Positions 37,349 to 63,986 are shown, counted from the stretch's first letter. The stretch: DNA of 64,000 bases from Polyodon spathula (GCF_017654505.1 NC_054540.1:35613054-35677053), one strand, 5' to 3'. The notes: a model not told the origin generated them from the letters alone. A program made the numbers and translations.

Positions 37349-38430
37349 GTTGAGAAATTACACAAGACTGGGGAAGTGCGTCACCAGTTGTTCATTCCTC
37401 AAACCTTTAAGGAGGATTTGTTGCGATTGGCTCACACTATTCCCCTGTCTGGTCATTTGGGAAGGGATAAGACTAGAACGAGGCTGGTGTCACGGTTCTA
37501 CTAGGTGGGGCTGGATGGTGACATCAGACTTTTTTGAGAACTTTGTGTTGAGTGTCAGGACAGTCATAGAGCCGTCTCACGAGCCCCATTGGTGCCTTTG
37601 CCCCTAGTGGAAGCTCCGTTTGAACGTATTGGGATGGATTTGGTTGGGCCGCTGGAGAGGAGTATGGCGGGATACACGCACCTATTGGTCATTCTGGATT
37701 AAGCTACGAGTTATCCCGAGGCCATTCCCCTCTGCTCCGCTTCGGCCAAATCTGTTGCCAATGAGCTCATGAAGGTCTTTTCCTGAATCGGGATCCCCAA
37801 AGAAATACTAATCGACCAAGGCACCAACTTTATGGCCTGACTAATCTGCAGAACATGTAATCTTTTGGGGATTAAGACCATTAGGACATTGGTGTTTCAT
37901 CCTCAAACCAATGGTCTGGTGGAGCGTATTAACAAGACCCTTAAGAACATGTTGCATAGATTTATTGATAGTGATGTATGTTACTGGGACCAGCTGATTC
38001 CTCCCTTTCTCTTTGCGATCAGAGAGGTACCCGAGGCTTCCCACCATTTGAGTTGTTGTATGGGCGGAAACCCCGGGGTGTGCTTGTTCTGGTCAGAGAG
38101 ATGTGGGAGGAACAGCAGGACAATTTGACCAATACCATCTGGTATGTGTTGGACCTGTGCAAATGTCTTGAGTTTGTTGGAAAGTGGGCACATGACAATT
38201 TGCAGCAGGCTCAGCACAGATAGGAGACACAGTACAACCGAGGAGCCCGGTTGCACACATTTCAGCCAGGGGATAAGGTGCTTCTGTTATTACCTAGTTC
38301 TGAGTTGAAACTTTTGTCTAAGTGGCAAGGACCCTTTGAGGTCACACCCTGGATTGGGAGGGTGGACTATGAGATCTGCCCAGCCAGAGCGACTGAGAGA
38401 AAAGCATGTTTATCATGTTGACTTCTTAAA
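37349..38430 (+). pseudogene. Integrase of the Gmr1-like element
   Basis: The zinc-binding region is split over frames: LAHTIPLSGHLGRDKT (two His) and ELCVECQDSH (two Cys). Core motifs: RIGMDLVGPLERS (first Asp), EILIDQGTNF (second Asp) and FHPQTNGLVERINKTLK (Glu), then FELLYGRKPRGV and a C-terminal KLLSKWQGPFEV like the GPY/F module. Several in-frame stops and frameshifts. Integrase inserts the cDNA copy; here it lies upstream of RT. Confidence 0.9.
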
Positions 38431-38453
38431 GCCCTGGTTGCAACAGGAAGCGT

Positions 38454-39958
38454 GTGCAGGCAGATGACATCACAGACCAGGGCCAAGATCTTTCTGTGTT
38501 GGCGAAAACAGGGTCGGTACACATTGCAGACAATCTAACACCAATACAGAAATGTCAGACTCGGGCGCTGCTGATGGAATTTCCTGATGTGTTTTCTCCT
38601 GTCCCGGGGCAGACTCGAATATTCCATAATTACATTGACATTGAGCCGGGGGCACCAGTTCGCCAGAGGCCATACCTTATACCTGAATGTAAAAGACAGG
38701 TAATAAAAACAGAAATTGATGAGATGCTAAGACTGGGGGTAATAGAAGAGACCCAGAGTGACTGGAACAGTCCTATTGTCTTAATGGATAAGCCAGATGG
38801 GTTGACTCAGTTTTGCAATGACTTCAGGCGAGTTAATGAAAAATCGAAGTTTGATGCTTATACTATGCTCCGGATATATGAATTGCTAGAGCGTCTGGGC
38901 ACGGTTCATTTTATGACAACACTGGATTTAACGAAGGGGCACTGGCAGATACCCCTGACCCCGGAATCCAGAGAGAGGACGACGTTTTCGACTCCCTTCA
39001 GATTATGGCAGATTATCAGGACCATGCCTTTTGGGTTACACGGAGCACCAGCCACGTTCCAGCGGATGATGGTTTGCATTTTACGGCCCCATCAGCAGTA
39101 CGCCGCTGGTTACATAGATTACATGTTTATCAACAGTGAGGATTGGCCAAGTCATCTGTATAAGGTAGCGGTGATGCTGCATTCCTTACGAGAGGCTGGG
39201 CTCACTGCTAACCCAAAGAAATGTGCCGCTGGGAAGAGTGAGTTGGAGTATTTGGGGTATCGAGTAGGAAGCGGCCAGATCAGACTGCTGATTGCTAAGG
39301 TGAAAGTCTTGGCTGACTGGCCAGTCCCTATGACCAAAACCCAGGTGCGCTCTTTCTTGGGACTACCGGGCTATTATAGGAAGTTCATCCCGAACTTCAC
39401 CATACTCGCTATGCCTTTAATAGACCTCACCCGGAAGGCTGCCCCAAATAGTATTCAGTGGACGGAGTTGTGTCAGAGGGCCTTTCATGCTTTGAAGCGG
39501 AGACTGTGTAGTAAGCCAGTGCTGTGCAGCCTGGATTTCAGCAGGCAGTTTACCCTGCAGATAGATGCATCAGAGACAGGTCTCGAGGCAAGGTTGTCTC
39601 AGGAGGTGCGGGGAAGCGAGCACCCGGTCCTGTATATCAGCAGGAAGCTCTTTCCCCGTGAAAAGAACTACAGTACCATCGAGGAGGAGTGTCTCGTGGT
39701 AAAATAGGTGGTCGAGTCATTCTGGTACTACCTCCTGAAGCAACACTTCACCCTGGTGACAGATCATGTGCCATTAGCATGGCTTCACCAGATGAAAAAT
39801 AATAATGCCAGAATCACCCGGCGGTACTTTGCCCAGCAGCCCTATGCCTTCAGGGTTGTCCACTGAGCAGGAAAGCTGCATCAAAATGCTGATTTTTTTT
39901 CTCTCAGGAAGGCATGGGAGTGTAGGTTTCCGAATGGACCGGTGGTGGCATTCTAAGG
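38454..39958 (+). pseudogene. Reverse transcriptase-RNase H of the Gmr1-like element
   Basis: A 417-codon frame (38454-39707) holds the RT domain: PVRQRPYLIPECKRQVIKTE, WNSPIVLMDKPDG, FCNDFRRVNEKS, FMTTLDLTKGHWQIPL (first catalytic Asp), MPFGLHGAPATFQRMM, then YIDYMFI at 39111-39131, where the second Asp of the usual YxDD is Tyr. EYLGYRVGSG, VRSFLGLPGYYRKFIPNF and RNase H motifs (LQIDASETG, YSTIEEECL) follow. After a stop at 39705 the RNase H end continues (LVTDHVPLAWLHQM). The loss of the YxDD Asp predicts a dead polymerase. Confidence 0.93.
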
Positions 39959-39965
39959 GGGAGGA
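39955..39965 (+). promoter_or_regulatory. Polypurine tract
   Basis: AAGGGGGAGGA directly abuts the 3' LTR start, where plus-strand DNA synthesis would be primed. Confidence 0.7.
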
Positions 39966-40629
39966 TGCGTAACATGGGAGACCTGGACTGGCCGTCTCAC
40001 CTATGTACAATACTGCAGGAAGACAGCAGCAGCCCCGGGGCAGTGACACAGAGAGGTGGGGAAGAGGGTGTGTGGGCTTTACCTCTCTCCGAGTGGCTGG
40101 GAGGCGGGCCTTAGGAGGTTGCTGGGCTATAAATGAATGCTCTGTTGTTTCCTCAGATCTGCACCTTTAGACCAGACCGAGCCTGCGGAAGCACGACTAG
40201 TCCTGACTGTGGATGAAACTGAAAAGGAAAACAAAACGATTGTGAGAAGATGCAAGAGAGAGAGAGAGAACGGGGGATTCTTGGGCTGACCCCAATGGTA
40301 GCTGAGGAAGTAGCAGAGTAGGACAGAGACCTGAGTTGTGCGGGCAGCGACAGCTGGGGTGACGCTGCCGAGTGCAGCACCTTTTATTTGTAGTTTGTTT
40401 ACTATGTTTTATTTTCATTTTTTCTTTTGCCTTTTGTTTTGATTATTCTTTTGAGCACCTGCGAGTGCACCTGGACCTGTACTGTTTACCGCTTGTGGTA
40501 TTTCTGTGGTCCTGTTTACAATAGTTGGTAAGCAGGCCATGGACAACAGCGCCCTCTGCAGGCTAGACATAAAATAGGCAATGAAGGAAACTGAATAAAA
40601 CCGGACACCTGTGTGGTGTTCCAATTACG
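39966..40629 (+). repeat. 3' LTR of the Gmr1-like element
   Basis: Starts TGCGTAACATGGGAGACC. It keeps a segment at 40030-40135 that the 5' LTR lacks, with TATAAA at 40128-40133, and so retains a complete promoter region facing CACNA2D4. Confidence 0.85.
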
Positions 40630-40633
40630 AAAT

Positions 40634-40815
40634 GTCATCACCATAGATGACAATTAAAGTTATTGAACTTGGACAGACAGAAAGTGCCAGAAAAACTGCT
40701 GAAAAATTCGACATTGGAAAGATGGAGATACAGAACATTTTGAAATGGAAAGAACCAATAAGAGAGAATGAAAACAATGTGCACGCCGATTGAAAAAGAC
40801 TTATAAGAGCAACCG
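40634..40815 (+). pseudogene. Pogo/Tigger-like transposase N-terminal fragment
   Basis: The + frame reads KVIELGQTESARKTAEKFDI then GKMEIQNILKWKEPIRENEN, the psq/CENP-B type helix-turn-helix that begins pogo-class transposases. Only about 45 residues remain, directly after the 3' LTR. The sequence at 40.93-41.0 kb (CCTCTTTTAAGAGACCACCT, GTTAAGAGGGCCACTATTTG) may be the same element's terminus. Confidence 0.65.
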
Positions 40816-42829
40816 GCAATGAATAAATCAATGCCTCATGCTGGCATTGGTTTCAGGATGCAAAGAATTGACACATACCTGTATCAGGGCCTTTTATTTA
40901 GTCACAGGCATTGACATTTGCAAAGGATTAAAAGTATAGCGTATAAAAGATAGCCCTCTTTTAAGAGACCACCTATGTTAAGAGGGCCACTATTTGACCT
41001 CGTGGGACTCCCTGCTCATCATTCGCCTGGCTCAGAGCTGGCTGGGGATTCCAGTTGGTTGAGTTTCTCTGACTGGGTGAAAGGGAGACCTTGCCTCACT
41101 GTTCCTGAGTGACAGTCGATCGCAGGACAATAAATCAGTGGAGCTGCGGTCCGGAACAGAAGCAGAGAACTTGGGAAATGAATAATACCAGGTGCTTCAA
41201 CAAGCTCAACTAGAGAACAGTAACAGTAACAGTAACAATACGATAAAAAAGAAATCCTACCTTGAAATGCTAATTTCTATTTGAATAAAAAAGCATCCTG
41301 TCTGTTGAGATTAATGATTGTTAATAATGCCCTTTTGTGGATGTTGCAATGCTTTTTATTTATTATATTTTTTATTTTCTCCACAGTGCGGATTTGAACC
41401 GCTGACCCTTAGCACTAAAAGCAGATGTGCTACAGTTTTGCTATTCATTACAATGTCCTGTATGCATAATTTAGATATACTGTACATGTATGCGCCAACA
41501 AGTATTGGGACAAAGTATATGCACAGCAAGAAACTATCTTGGTGTCCCTAAGTAGGTATTAATCATCCTCTCTTCAAAAGATTTTAATGAACAAACTGTC
41601 CCACAAAAGCACTATCCTGTATCCCAGATATTGAACGTGCCACCAGTCTTGGCAGTCAAAATTGCAGACACCTATTATTGAGGTAAAATGAGGCACTGCC
41701 CAGACGTTCTGCATTGGAAGTATATTAGTGATTTTTCGGGGGTACCAATCAATTTACAGGATGAGTAGTTGGAAGTTAGTATTAACAAGAATGGGTCCTG
41801 GTTCAATAATCACTTTCTCTGGTGCTTTAATTTAAGGGTGTCTTGGTAATCTTTTAATGTTACCTGTTTGTATGTTCTGCACTGCACTGAATCCAGTGTG
41901 CACATTCAGAACTATTGAACAGAATATCTTTGATTATTGTTTAGAAGACAAAGTGGGAAAACTATTAGCACTGAAAAGAGTAACTATAAACATGCATTTA
42001 TTAAAAACAAAACCAAAACAAGTCTTGTATGGAAAAAGAAGGACCATACAAATCAGATTTAAACTGGCTTTTTAAGATTTTTTTTTAGCTAAATTACTGT
42101 CAGTTGAGGAGTGTTATCAATCTGCCCAATCTGTACAGAAAAGCATGTTATATAGTAACGTGACAGTTGAGTCGAATAGTTAAAAATGGTCTGCTAGGTC
42201 AATTAGTTGCCATTTAGAAAACAAAAATTCTACCCTGTTTTACATCACGTTTGATAACACCTGGTGCTCTGTTTCGTAATGCTTTGCTGTTTCTGCACTA
42301 TATTTTAAAACTGTTTGGAATTTTTGGTATTTATTAATGCTCTAAAATGTATATGTTACTGCACTTCCATCCACCCTAAACCGCACGCTTCACAAACACT
42401 TCACAATTCAGCACAGAAACAGTTTTGCTCCATCTCTCAAAAACAAAGACTTTGTTACCTGTATACCGGCATCTCCCCACATATGATCGTGACTAAGGCT
42501 ATTGGGCCACTAATATCTGATTGGACAGACCGAGATCTGTCTCCAGAAATCACAATAATCCTCTGTGATTTAACCCCCCTTTCCCTCTCTAACCATCACC
42601 ACCACCTCACTAAACCTGCTGCTGGTGAGAGATTTAATCACTCTGGATTATTCTCTAACTGTGTGACAGTGAAGACAGTCCTCCCGGCTCAAATGGGACC
42701 CTGCTGTTCCATCTCAGGGCACATTCAGATATGTCGGACAGGGGACCCTTTTATCTCCAACTGAAGTTCAAGAGCCACCTTTCTAGAGAGCTCAGTGGGT
42801 CTGGCAGGAACCCTAGAAGCTGATTTTTT
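40816..42829. other. Intergenic stretch, no gene seen
   Basis: AT-rich flank upstream of CACNA2D4. No supported gene; a 149-codon ORF at 42315-42764 has no recognisable domain. Confidence 0.4.
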
Positions 42830-43201
42830 TTTTTTATTATTATTATCAAAGGCTTGAATCAAAGGCTTGTGAACGCCTGTGGGATTCACAGAGGCAGAGG
42901 AAAGAGTCTCAGAAAAGGGCGGAGGATGAGAACGGAGAGGCCGAAGAGGAAGAAAAACAAGGCAGCCGGAGAGCATGTGCGTGTTTCAGCTGTGTCAACG
43001 CTCCTGTCAGTCTGGAACATCCCCTGATTCTGTCTCCGAATGAACTAGGGAGCAAGAACAAGTAGAAGAAGAAGCCACTATGTGAGAGCTCCCCCTCTCC
43101 ACCACAGACTCCATCTCCTACTGTGTGTGTAGATTTATCTCCTGATAACTAGAAACGTGTGGAGGGTTTTTATATACTTTTTTCCTGACAGAACTAGAGG
43201 A
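42830..43201 (+). promoter_or_regulatory. CACNA2D4: CACNA2D4 5' flank and probable leader
   Basis: GC-richer purine stretch followed by the ATG exon of CACNA2D4. A TATA box and start site cannot be placed with confidence. The 5'UTR is inferred because no splice acceptor with a good pyrimidine tract is seen just upstream of the ATG. Confidence 0.4.
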
Positions 43202-58782
<15,581 letters not shown>

Positions 58783-59265
58783 GTGAGCTGCTTTTCATTT
58801 TCTATACATGTAAGAAAATGTAGCTATGCGGAGATGTCGTAGCTCAGCTATGCGGCTATATATATAGCAGCGGAGCTTAAAAGAGGGCGGCCGTTATAAT
58901 AATAATACTATGATTTTCAAATGCTGCAAGATTTTATTACATGATTTATGACATTTTAGAAGTATCGTGGATGCTTATTTTTTGTAATACGGTAGCCTAC
59001 CTATATGTGGCAGCGTGTGTGGCTAACCTACTTTGACTACAGTACATTTATCGGTGACAGTTACCGAGAGCCCATTAGGTGGGAGTTGAAAGGTCAGGGT
59101 AGTACTGTACCAGCGAATCAGGAGTGTGTATTGGTTGTTAAAGGGTGGGACAATGCTGGTTATTTTTTTTCTCACTGTAACTTGCTTGTTTGTAATTTCT
59201 CAGCAAGAGAAACCAAAACTAAATCTTCTCATAGATAGTAAGCACATTGTTTTTATTTGTATGGG
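58783..59265 (+). other. Start of CACNA2D4 intron 2
   Basis: No repeat or gene recognised before the LTR element. Confidence 0.5.
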
Positions 59266-59357
59266 TGTAGCAGGGCGGTAGGAAAGCCCTGCTTACATGT
59301 ATTGTTTGTTTATTTCTAGAACGGGGTTTCCCCCTCCACCCGTGTTATCTTGTGTTT

Positions 59358-59428
<71 letters not shown>

Positions 59429-59890
59429 AACAGCGTGGTTTGATTATTATGATTTATTTTTTGTTTTGTATGTTTATTTATATGTAACAGCGAAGTGTCT
59501 ACTGTGTTTTGTTGAAACGTGTTCTGGCAGAGGCGAGGTTAGTAAACACATCCTCTGCCAGGAATGATTTAAAACCTTGTGCAGAAGGTGACCATCTCCA
59601 GAATAGCCTGCAGCTCTCCATGTTCGGGGTGGGTGTACGGAGGAGAGTACGAGAGCGAGAGGAGAGACGAAAGTTGATTTAAAAGTAAGGTCAGTGAAGG
59701 CTGTTGCCCATCCTGGTCATATTATTTGGTGTCTGTGATTTTTTTTTTTTTTTATCTTTTATTTATTATATAATTTATTCTGTGTTCTGTGAGCAGTGTT
59801 TCTTTTGTTTAAATATTTTATTTTTGTATTTAAAATAAAAACGGCACACGCTGCCGGCCTGACATCACCGCAACGCCATTTTCTACCAAA
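59266..59890 (+). repeat. 5' LTR of the gag-only element
   Basis: Begins TGTAGCAGGGCGG, includes a (TA)n tract, and its last 106 bases (CTGTGAGCAGTGTTTCTTTT, AATAAAAACGG, GGCCTGACATCACCGCAACG) recur near 61824-61972. The end CTACCAAA is a mutated form of CTGCCACA in the 3' copy. Confidence 0.8.
59359..59421. repeat. (TA)n microsatellite inside the LTR
   Basis: About 31 TA repeats. Confidence 0.95.
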
Positions 59891-59892
59891 CG

Positions 59893-59910
59893 TGGTCTCC
59901 AGCGTGGGAT
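59893..59910 (+). promoter_or_regulatory. Candidate primer-binding site
   Basis: TGGTCTCCAGCGTGGGAT starts two bases after the 5' LTR, the usual place. It partly resembles the complement of a tRNA-Leu 3' end; the tRNA is not assigned with confidence. Confidence 0.5.
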
Positions 59911-59930
59911 CAACAGTGAAGGGATGGGAG

Positions 59931-61110
59931 GAAAAAGGAGCTGGATGAAGCGCAACGGCAGCTGCAGAGGGACGTTGGCTGGGTATATGTCGTAGATGAG
60001 TGGTGCACTGGTTGTGGGGAGTTTGGACACACAGTGGCCATCTGCCCTTACCAATATCCAGGAGAGGTGTTGGTTGCCCAAATGAGCCAGGACCAGGCAC
60101 CCTGGAGAACCTAGAAGAGCCGTCGCCCTCAAACCAAAACAGAGGTGAGGAGGAGGCAGAGAGGAAGGAAGGCATGGGAGAAAGAGTAGTGGTGCACCAA
60201 CTGCCTGCGCTACAGACATGAGGAGCACCACTGCCTGGAGGTCTCCAGGACATGGACCTGGATTGGGAGGAGCCCGAACGTCCTGCGCCCAAAAGGGGGG
60301 AGTCGGTGCATTCACAGCCCAAGAAGGGGGAGGCCGAACATCCACATCCCAGGTACCCGCCAGAATGCCTGCTGGTTCCACCTCCACCGCCATGGGAGGA
60401 CTGCTTGTCACTCCCACCTCCACCAGCAGAGGGAGAATACCTGCTGGTTCCACCTCCACCTCAGTGGGAGGACTGCATGCCACTCCCACCTCCACCAGCA
60501 GAGGGAGAATACCTGCTGGTTCCACCTCCACCTCCGTGGGAAGACTGCTTGTCACTCCCACCTTCACCAGCAGAGGGAGAATACCTGCTGGTTCCACCTC
60601 CACCTCCGTGGGAAGACTGCTTGTCACTCCCACCTCCACCAGCAGAGGGAGAATACCTGCTGGTTCCACCTCCACCTCCGTGGGAAGACTGCTTGTCACT
60701 CCCACCTCCACCAGCAGAGGGAGAATACCTGCTGGTTCCACCTCCACCACCGTGGGAGGACTACGTGCCGATCCAACCTCCACTAGCAGAGGGAGCATGC
60801 CTGCTGGTTTTCCCACTGCAGCCAGAAGGGGATGAGCCCCTGCCACCTTCGCCGCAGAAGGGGAGGAGCCCCTGCTGCCTTCACCATAAGCAGAGCAGAA
60901 AGAGCTACCTGTCTCCATCACTGTCAGGAGCAGAGCAGCAGAAGCTGCCTCTGTCTCCACCCCATGCTAGAGGGAGAGAAGCAGGAGCTGCCTCGCCCTT
61001 CAGCATTGGAGGGACCAAGGCAGGATGCTGCCAGATCTCAGCAGCCCCTGCATAGGTTGCTGAGGGGAGCACGTGGGAAAACCGCCCGGCCGCAGTGGCT
61101 GTGAAGACGG
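59931..61110 (+). pseudogene. gag-like protein with two zinc knuckles and Pro-rich repeats
   Basis: Reading frames broken by stops and at least one one-base deletion. First knuckle CTGCGEFGHTVAIC (C-X2-C-X4-H-X4-C) at 60004-60054, preceded by RKKELDEAQRQLQRDVGWVY. Second knuckle CTNCLRYRHEEHHC at about 60193-60234. A frame from 60252 (MDLDWEEPERPAPKRGE) enters about six 24-residue repeats (LLVPPPPPWEDCLSLPPPPA, then EGEY) and an acidic/Pro-rich tail. Zinc knuckles bind nucleic acid; the repeats have no assigned function. The 376-codon ORF on the minus strand is a shadow of the repeats. Confidence 0.75.
60368..60830 (+). repeat. 72-bp coding minisatellite
   Basis: Units start at about 60368, 60440, 60512, 60584, 60656, 60728 and 60800 (last one partial). 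They are in frame with the gag-like ORF; unit differences are few, so expansion is recent relative to the rest of the element. Confidence 0.92.
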
Positions 61111-61309
61111 CCAGCACCACAGCTAAGCCGGGCTCTCCTCTCGGCGTCGCCTCCCGAGGGTCCGCTGCCGCCATCGCCTCCCGAGGGTCCGCTGCTGCCC
61201 TTGCGCCGCCCAAGAATGCCTGCCTCGCACTGCCCAAGGATGTCACGTCTGCATCGCCTGGGGCTGCCTGTTGCTCCACATTGCCTGGGGCAGCCTGTGT
61301 CTCTCTTAT

Positions 61310-61500
61310 ATCCCCTAGGGTTGCAGAGGGTCCTGCTTCGCCTGGGGTTGCTGAGGGCTCTGCTTCGCCTTGGGTTGCTGAGGGCTCTGCTTTGCCTGGG
61401 GTCGCTGCCAGCTCTGCTTCGCCTGGGGCCGCTGCTTGGCTTGCGCCGCCTGGGGCCACTGCCTGGCTTGCACCGCCTGGGGCCGCTACTAGTCCTGCAG
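61310..61500 (+). repeat. 30-bp tandem repeat, GC-rich
   Basis: Repeats of GCCTGGGGTTGCTGAGGGCT plus CTGCTTC and variants, continuing the low-complexity 3' part of the element. Confidence 0.8.
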
Positions 61501-61559
61501 GACCACAGGAAGCACCGGGGCTGGCGCCTTAGAAAAGGGGGCTGCTGGCTACAAAGAAG

Positions 61560-61760
61560 GGGGTTGGTGGAGGTCAGGAGACCAGCTCCCCCCAGCTGCA
61601 CTTTCATGGATGAAGTACGGTGGTAGGAGCCCCACAAAGGGGAGCTGCCGGCCATGAAGAAGTTGGGGGAGGTCAGGAGACCAGCTCCCCCAGCTGCACT
61701 TTCGCGGCAGGAGAAACAGTGGCTGAAGCCCCGGAAGGGGGAGCTGCCAGCCACGAAGGA
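61560..61760 (+). repeat. 110-bp direct repeat
   Basis: GGAGGTCAGGAGACCAGCTC with CCCAGCTGCACTTTC appears at about 61568 and 61669. Confidence 0.8.
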
Positions 61761-61823
61761 GTGGGGGGAGAAGGACCTCCCACCATGGCCGCCCCCATCG
61801 ACACCTTGCTTTTATTTACACTG

Positions 61824-61972
61824 CTCTGTGAGCAGTGTTTCTTTTTTAAAATATTTTATTTATTTTTTAATTTAAAATAAAAATGGTGCGCACTGCGCCA
61901 TTGAACTGCAGATACCTTTGTTGTTCTTCCTTCTTCTGGCCTGACGTCACCGCAATGCCATTTCCTGCCACA
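61824..61972 (+). repeat. 3' LTR remnant of the gag-only element
   Basis: Only the distal part of the LTR is present (CTGTGAGCAGTG to CTGCCACA), with a 35-base block not in the 5' copy. The U3 promoter part is missing. Confidence 0.75.
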
Positions 61973-61977
61973 ACGGG

Positions 61978-62892
61978 ATTGAGTACGACAATTACAATTG
62001 GACTTTACAAGGGCTTTGAAAATAATGGGCTATGAAAATTATGATTTTAAATGGGTTGCAAACTGGCCCATGTTTTTAATGTGTGTTCGGCCCTGCCACA
62101 TTCATTTTGTAGGTAGATTGAAATGTCTTTATAGTTGCTTTTATTATTTTATTAAATGTGCATTATTTAGCATTATTGAGAATTTCAGATTCTGGATATG
62201 CGGAGGTGTCTGGCTGTCAGAATATCCATCAGTCGGTTTATCACACTTAGATTTCTGCATATATTTGGATATATATTTTATCGAATTGTGATTAAACACG
62301 AATTGTCCATTCTAATTCTGTAGATACTGTTGATATATGTCGTAGTCATCAACTTTCACGTGATACTGACAGCTCTGATCGGGAATTTACAGTCATTACA
62401 GGGGATACTTGTTATTTTACTCTCACGCTACCGTTTCCTGACTTTTTCATGTTGCAGATGTGTTCTAGAGTGTTCCCCTTTGACACATCCTTGTCATATG
62501 TATATAAAATTAGGCTGGCACTTACGAAGAGGAGGTTTTACATTGGTATTGTTTTATGTTTAAGGTTTTTAAAGGTTTGGCACCTCGTTATTTGTGTGCT
62601 CTGGTAGAAAGGACCAGAGTTGGCTATATTTTACACACTCTTGGTATTCTGTTCATTTGGTTGTTCCAAGGCTTTGAACACACATGGGAACCTACATATC
62701 AACTCCTGAAGATAAGGGAACTGTTTCCATCATAGTACGAATATGAAATTTGATCAGCTTTTTTTCTCCATATTTGGAAATTGCTTTGAACCTTCTGCCA
62801 ATGTTTCTCCTTCAGTCCACATTAACAAATAGATATGTCTTTGTATTTTATTCTTTGATCTATGTATGCTTCTGATTAAGTTTGAACCACAC
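61978..62892. other. CACNA2D4 intron 2 segment, no gene seen
   Basis: AT-rich; no supported gene or repeat. Confidence 0.4.
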
Positions 62893-63170
62893 TGTGACCA
62901 GGATGACTGTAGTGGTGACGTCAGACCAGAAACACAGACTCAGGAAGTAGCAGGTAAAACTGAGGCACAGGGACGCTTGGTGTTTTATTAAATAATAATA
63001 AACAAAAGATTTAAACAAAAACAGCGCACCAAAACAGCACACCGCACTAAAATAAAAAGGTAACAAGACAGTGGACTAACAGACAAACAAATACGGTGAA
63101 ACAAAAAAGTAGTTTTATTTACTTTACTTTCTTTACTTTCAAACCAGCCGCTTAACTTTTTATTTTGATC
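62893..63170 (-). mobile_element. LTR fragment
   Basis: TGTGACCAGG start, then GACGTCAGACCAGAAACA and AGTGGACTAACAGACAAACA, related to the LTRs at 63423 and 29099. The far end is not found. Confidence 0.6.
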
Positions 63171-63422
63171 TGGCAGATCAGTAACTAAGCGTGGGTTGAT
63201 GCTGCTTCTGTTGTCTCAGTCGCTAGTGTAGATTGAACCAGTGCAGAATCACACTAAACATGTGTGTTGGAATTATGTAGGTCATGTGATGGCCTCACAC
63301 TGCCAGCCTTACTGGATTAGTGCAAACCCTTGATTCCCCAGAGAGTTCAGCCAGTCAGAGTGCGGCCTCTGAGTCACATTACTCCCCCCACACTCTGGTG
63401 GATTATGTCAAATGTGGGATGG
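63171..63422. other. CACNA2D4 intron 2, short spacer
   Basis: Nothing recognised. Confidence 0.4.
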
Positions 63423-63986
63423 TGTTACAAAGACGGACGGGTGGGGGGCGTCAGACCAGAAACAGGAACCAGGAAATAAACGGCAGAGAGGTGGAGTTTG
63501 GTGGAGCTGAGCGAATGGTCTCGCTCAGCATTTAATAGTGCACAGACAGACAGAAAATAAACGGTTGTAAGATTCGCCAAAACAAACAGATGAACAAAAC
63601 AGACTAACACTAAACCACACAGTGAGCTGATATTTTACTTTACGTTATTATTTTATTATTATTACCTCTGTCTCCACACCCGTTCTCCACTCACCGAACA
63701 CACAACAACCCCGAGTGAGTGAAAACATGTTGCTTTTATGCAGCTGTACTGAGACGCGATTGCTAATCAATCATTCAATTAGAGTCTCGGTACAACTGCA
63801 CGTGAATTAATAAAGTGCAATTCCCCGTGCTCACATATTATTACTTTTTACTTACACGTGAAGTGCTGTGCAATCCTCGTGCCTAAATACAAATATACAA
63901 TTTAAACACTCCACTCTGTACCAATGACTATACACCAACATTAACCTACAACACAAAATACACACAGGGGTGGGCACTTTGCCACA
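63423..63986 (-). mobile_element. Solo LTR, related to the 29-kb fragment
   Basis: Starts TGTTACAAAG and ends CACTTTGCCACA; flanks GATGG (63418-63422) and GACGG (63987-63991) match at 4 of 5. Shares most of its length with 29099-29626, including GCACGTGAATTAATAAAGTG. Confidence 0.8.

Larger units (their letters stand above)
34582..40629 (+). mobile_element. Gmr1-like Ty3/gypsy LTR retrotransposon (decayed)
   Basis: Two related LTRs (34582-35159 and 39966-40629) bound about 4.8 kb of internal sequence with, in order, gag with a zinc knuckle, protease, integrase, then reverse transcriptase and RNase H. RT and integrase sequences are of the Ty3/gypsy class, but integrase precedes RT as in Ty1/copia. 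This order is described for Gmr1-type elements of fish (first from Atlantic cod). A purine tract (AAGGGGGAGGA) precedes the 3' LTR. No matching target duplication was found, and all ORFs carry lesions. A foreign solo LTR sits between protease and integrase. Confidence 0.88.
59266..61972 (+). mobile_element. Non-autonomous, gag-only LTR retrotransposon
   Basis: A 5' LTR (59266-59890), a primer-binding-like site, a gag-like ORF region with two zinc knuckles and long proline-rich repeats, and a 3' LTR remnant ending CTGCCACA at 61972. Flanks ATGGG (59261-59265) and ACGGG (61973-61977) match at 4 of 5. No protease, RT or integrase is present, so it would depend on an autonomous partner. Confidence 0.8.

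Noticed and set aside
42315..42764. 149-codon ORF upstream of CACNA2D4 as an extra exon
   Set aside because: No similarity to alpha-2/delta proteins and no splice signals in a matching phase; exon 1 already supplies the signal peptide.
59830..60960. 376-codon minus-strand ORF with Val/Glu/Pro repeats
   Set aside because: Shadow of the in-frame 72-base repeat of the + strand gag-like region; the zinc knuckles lie on the + strand.
61038..61754. 238-codon minus-strand ORF rich in Arg/Ser
   Set aside because: Low-complexity reading of GC-rich 30-base repeats within the LTR element.
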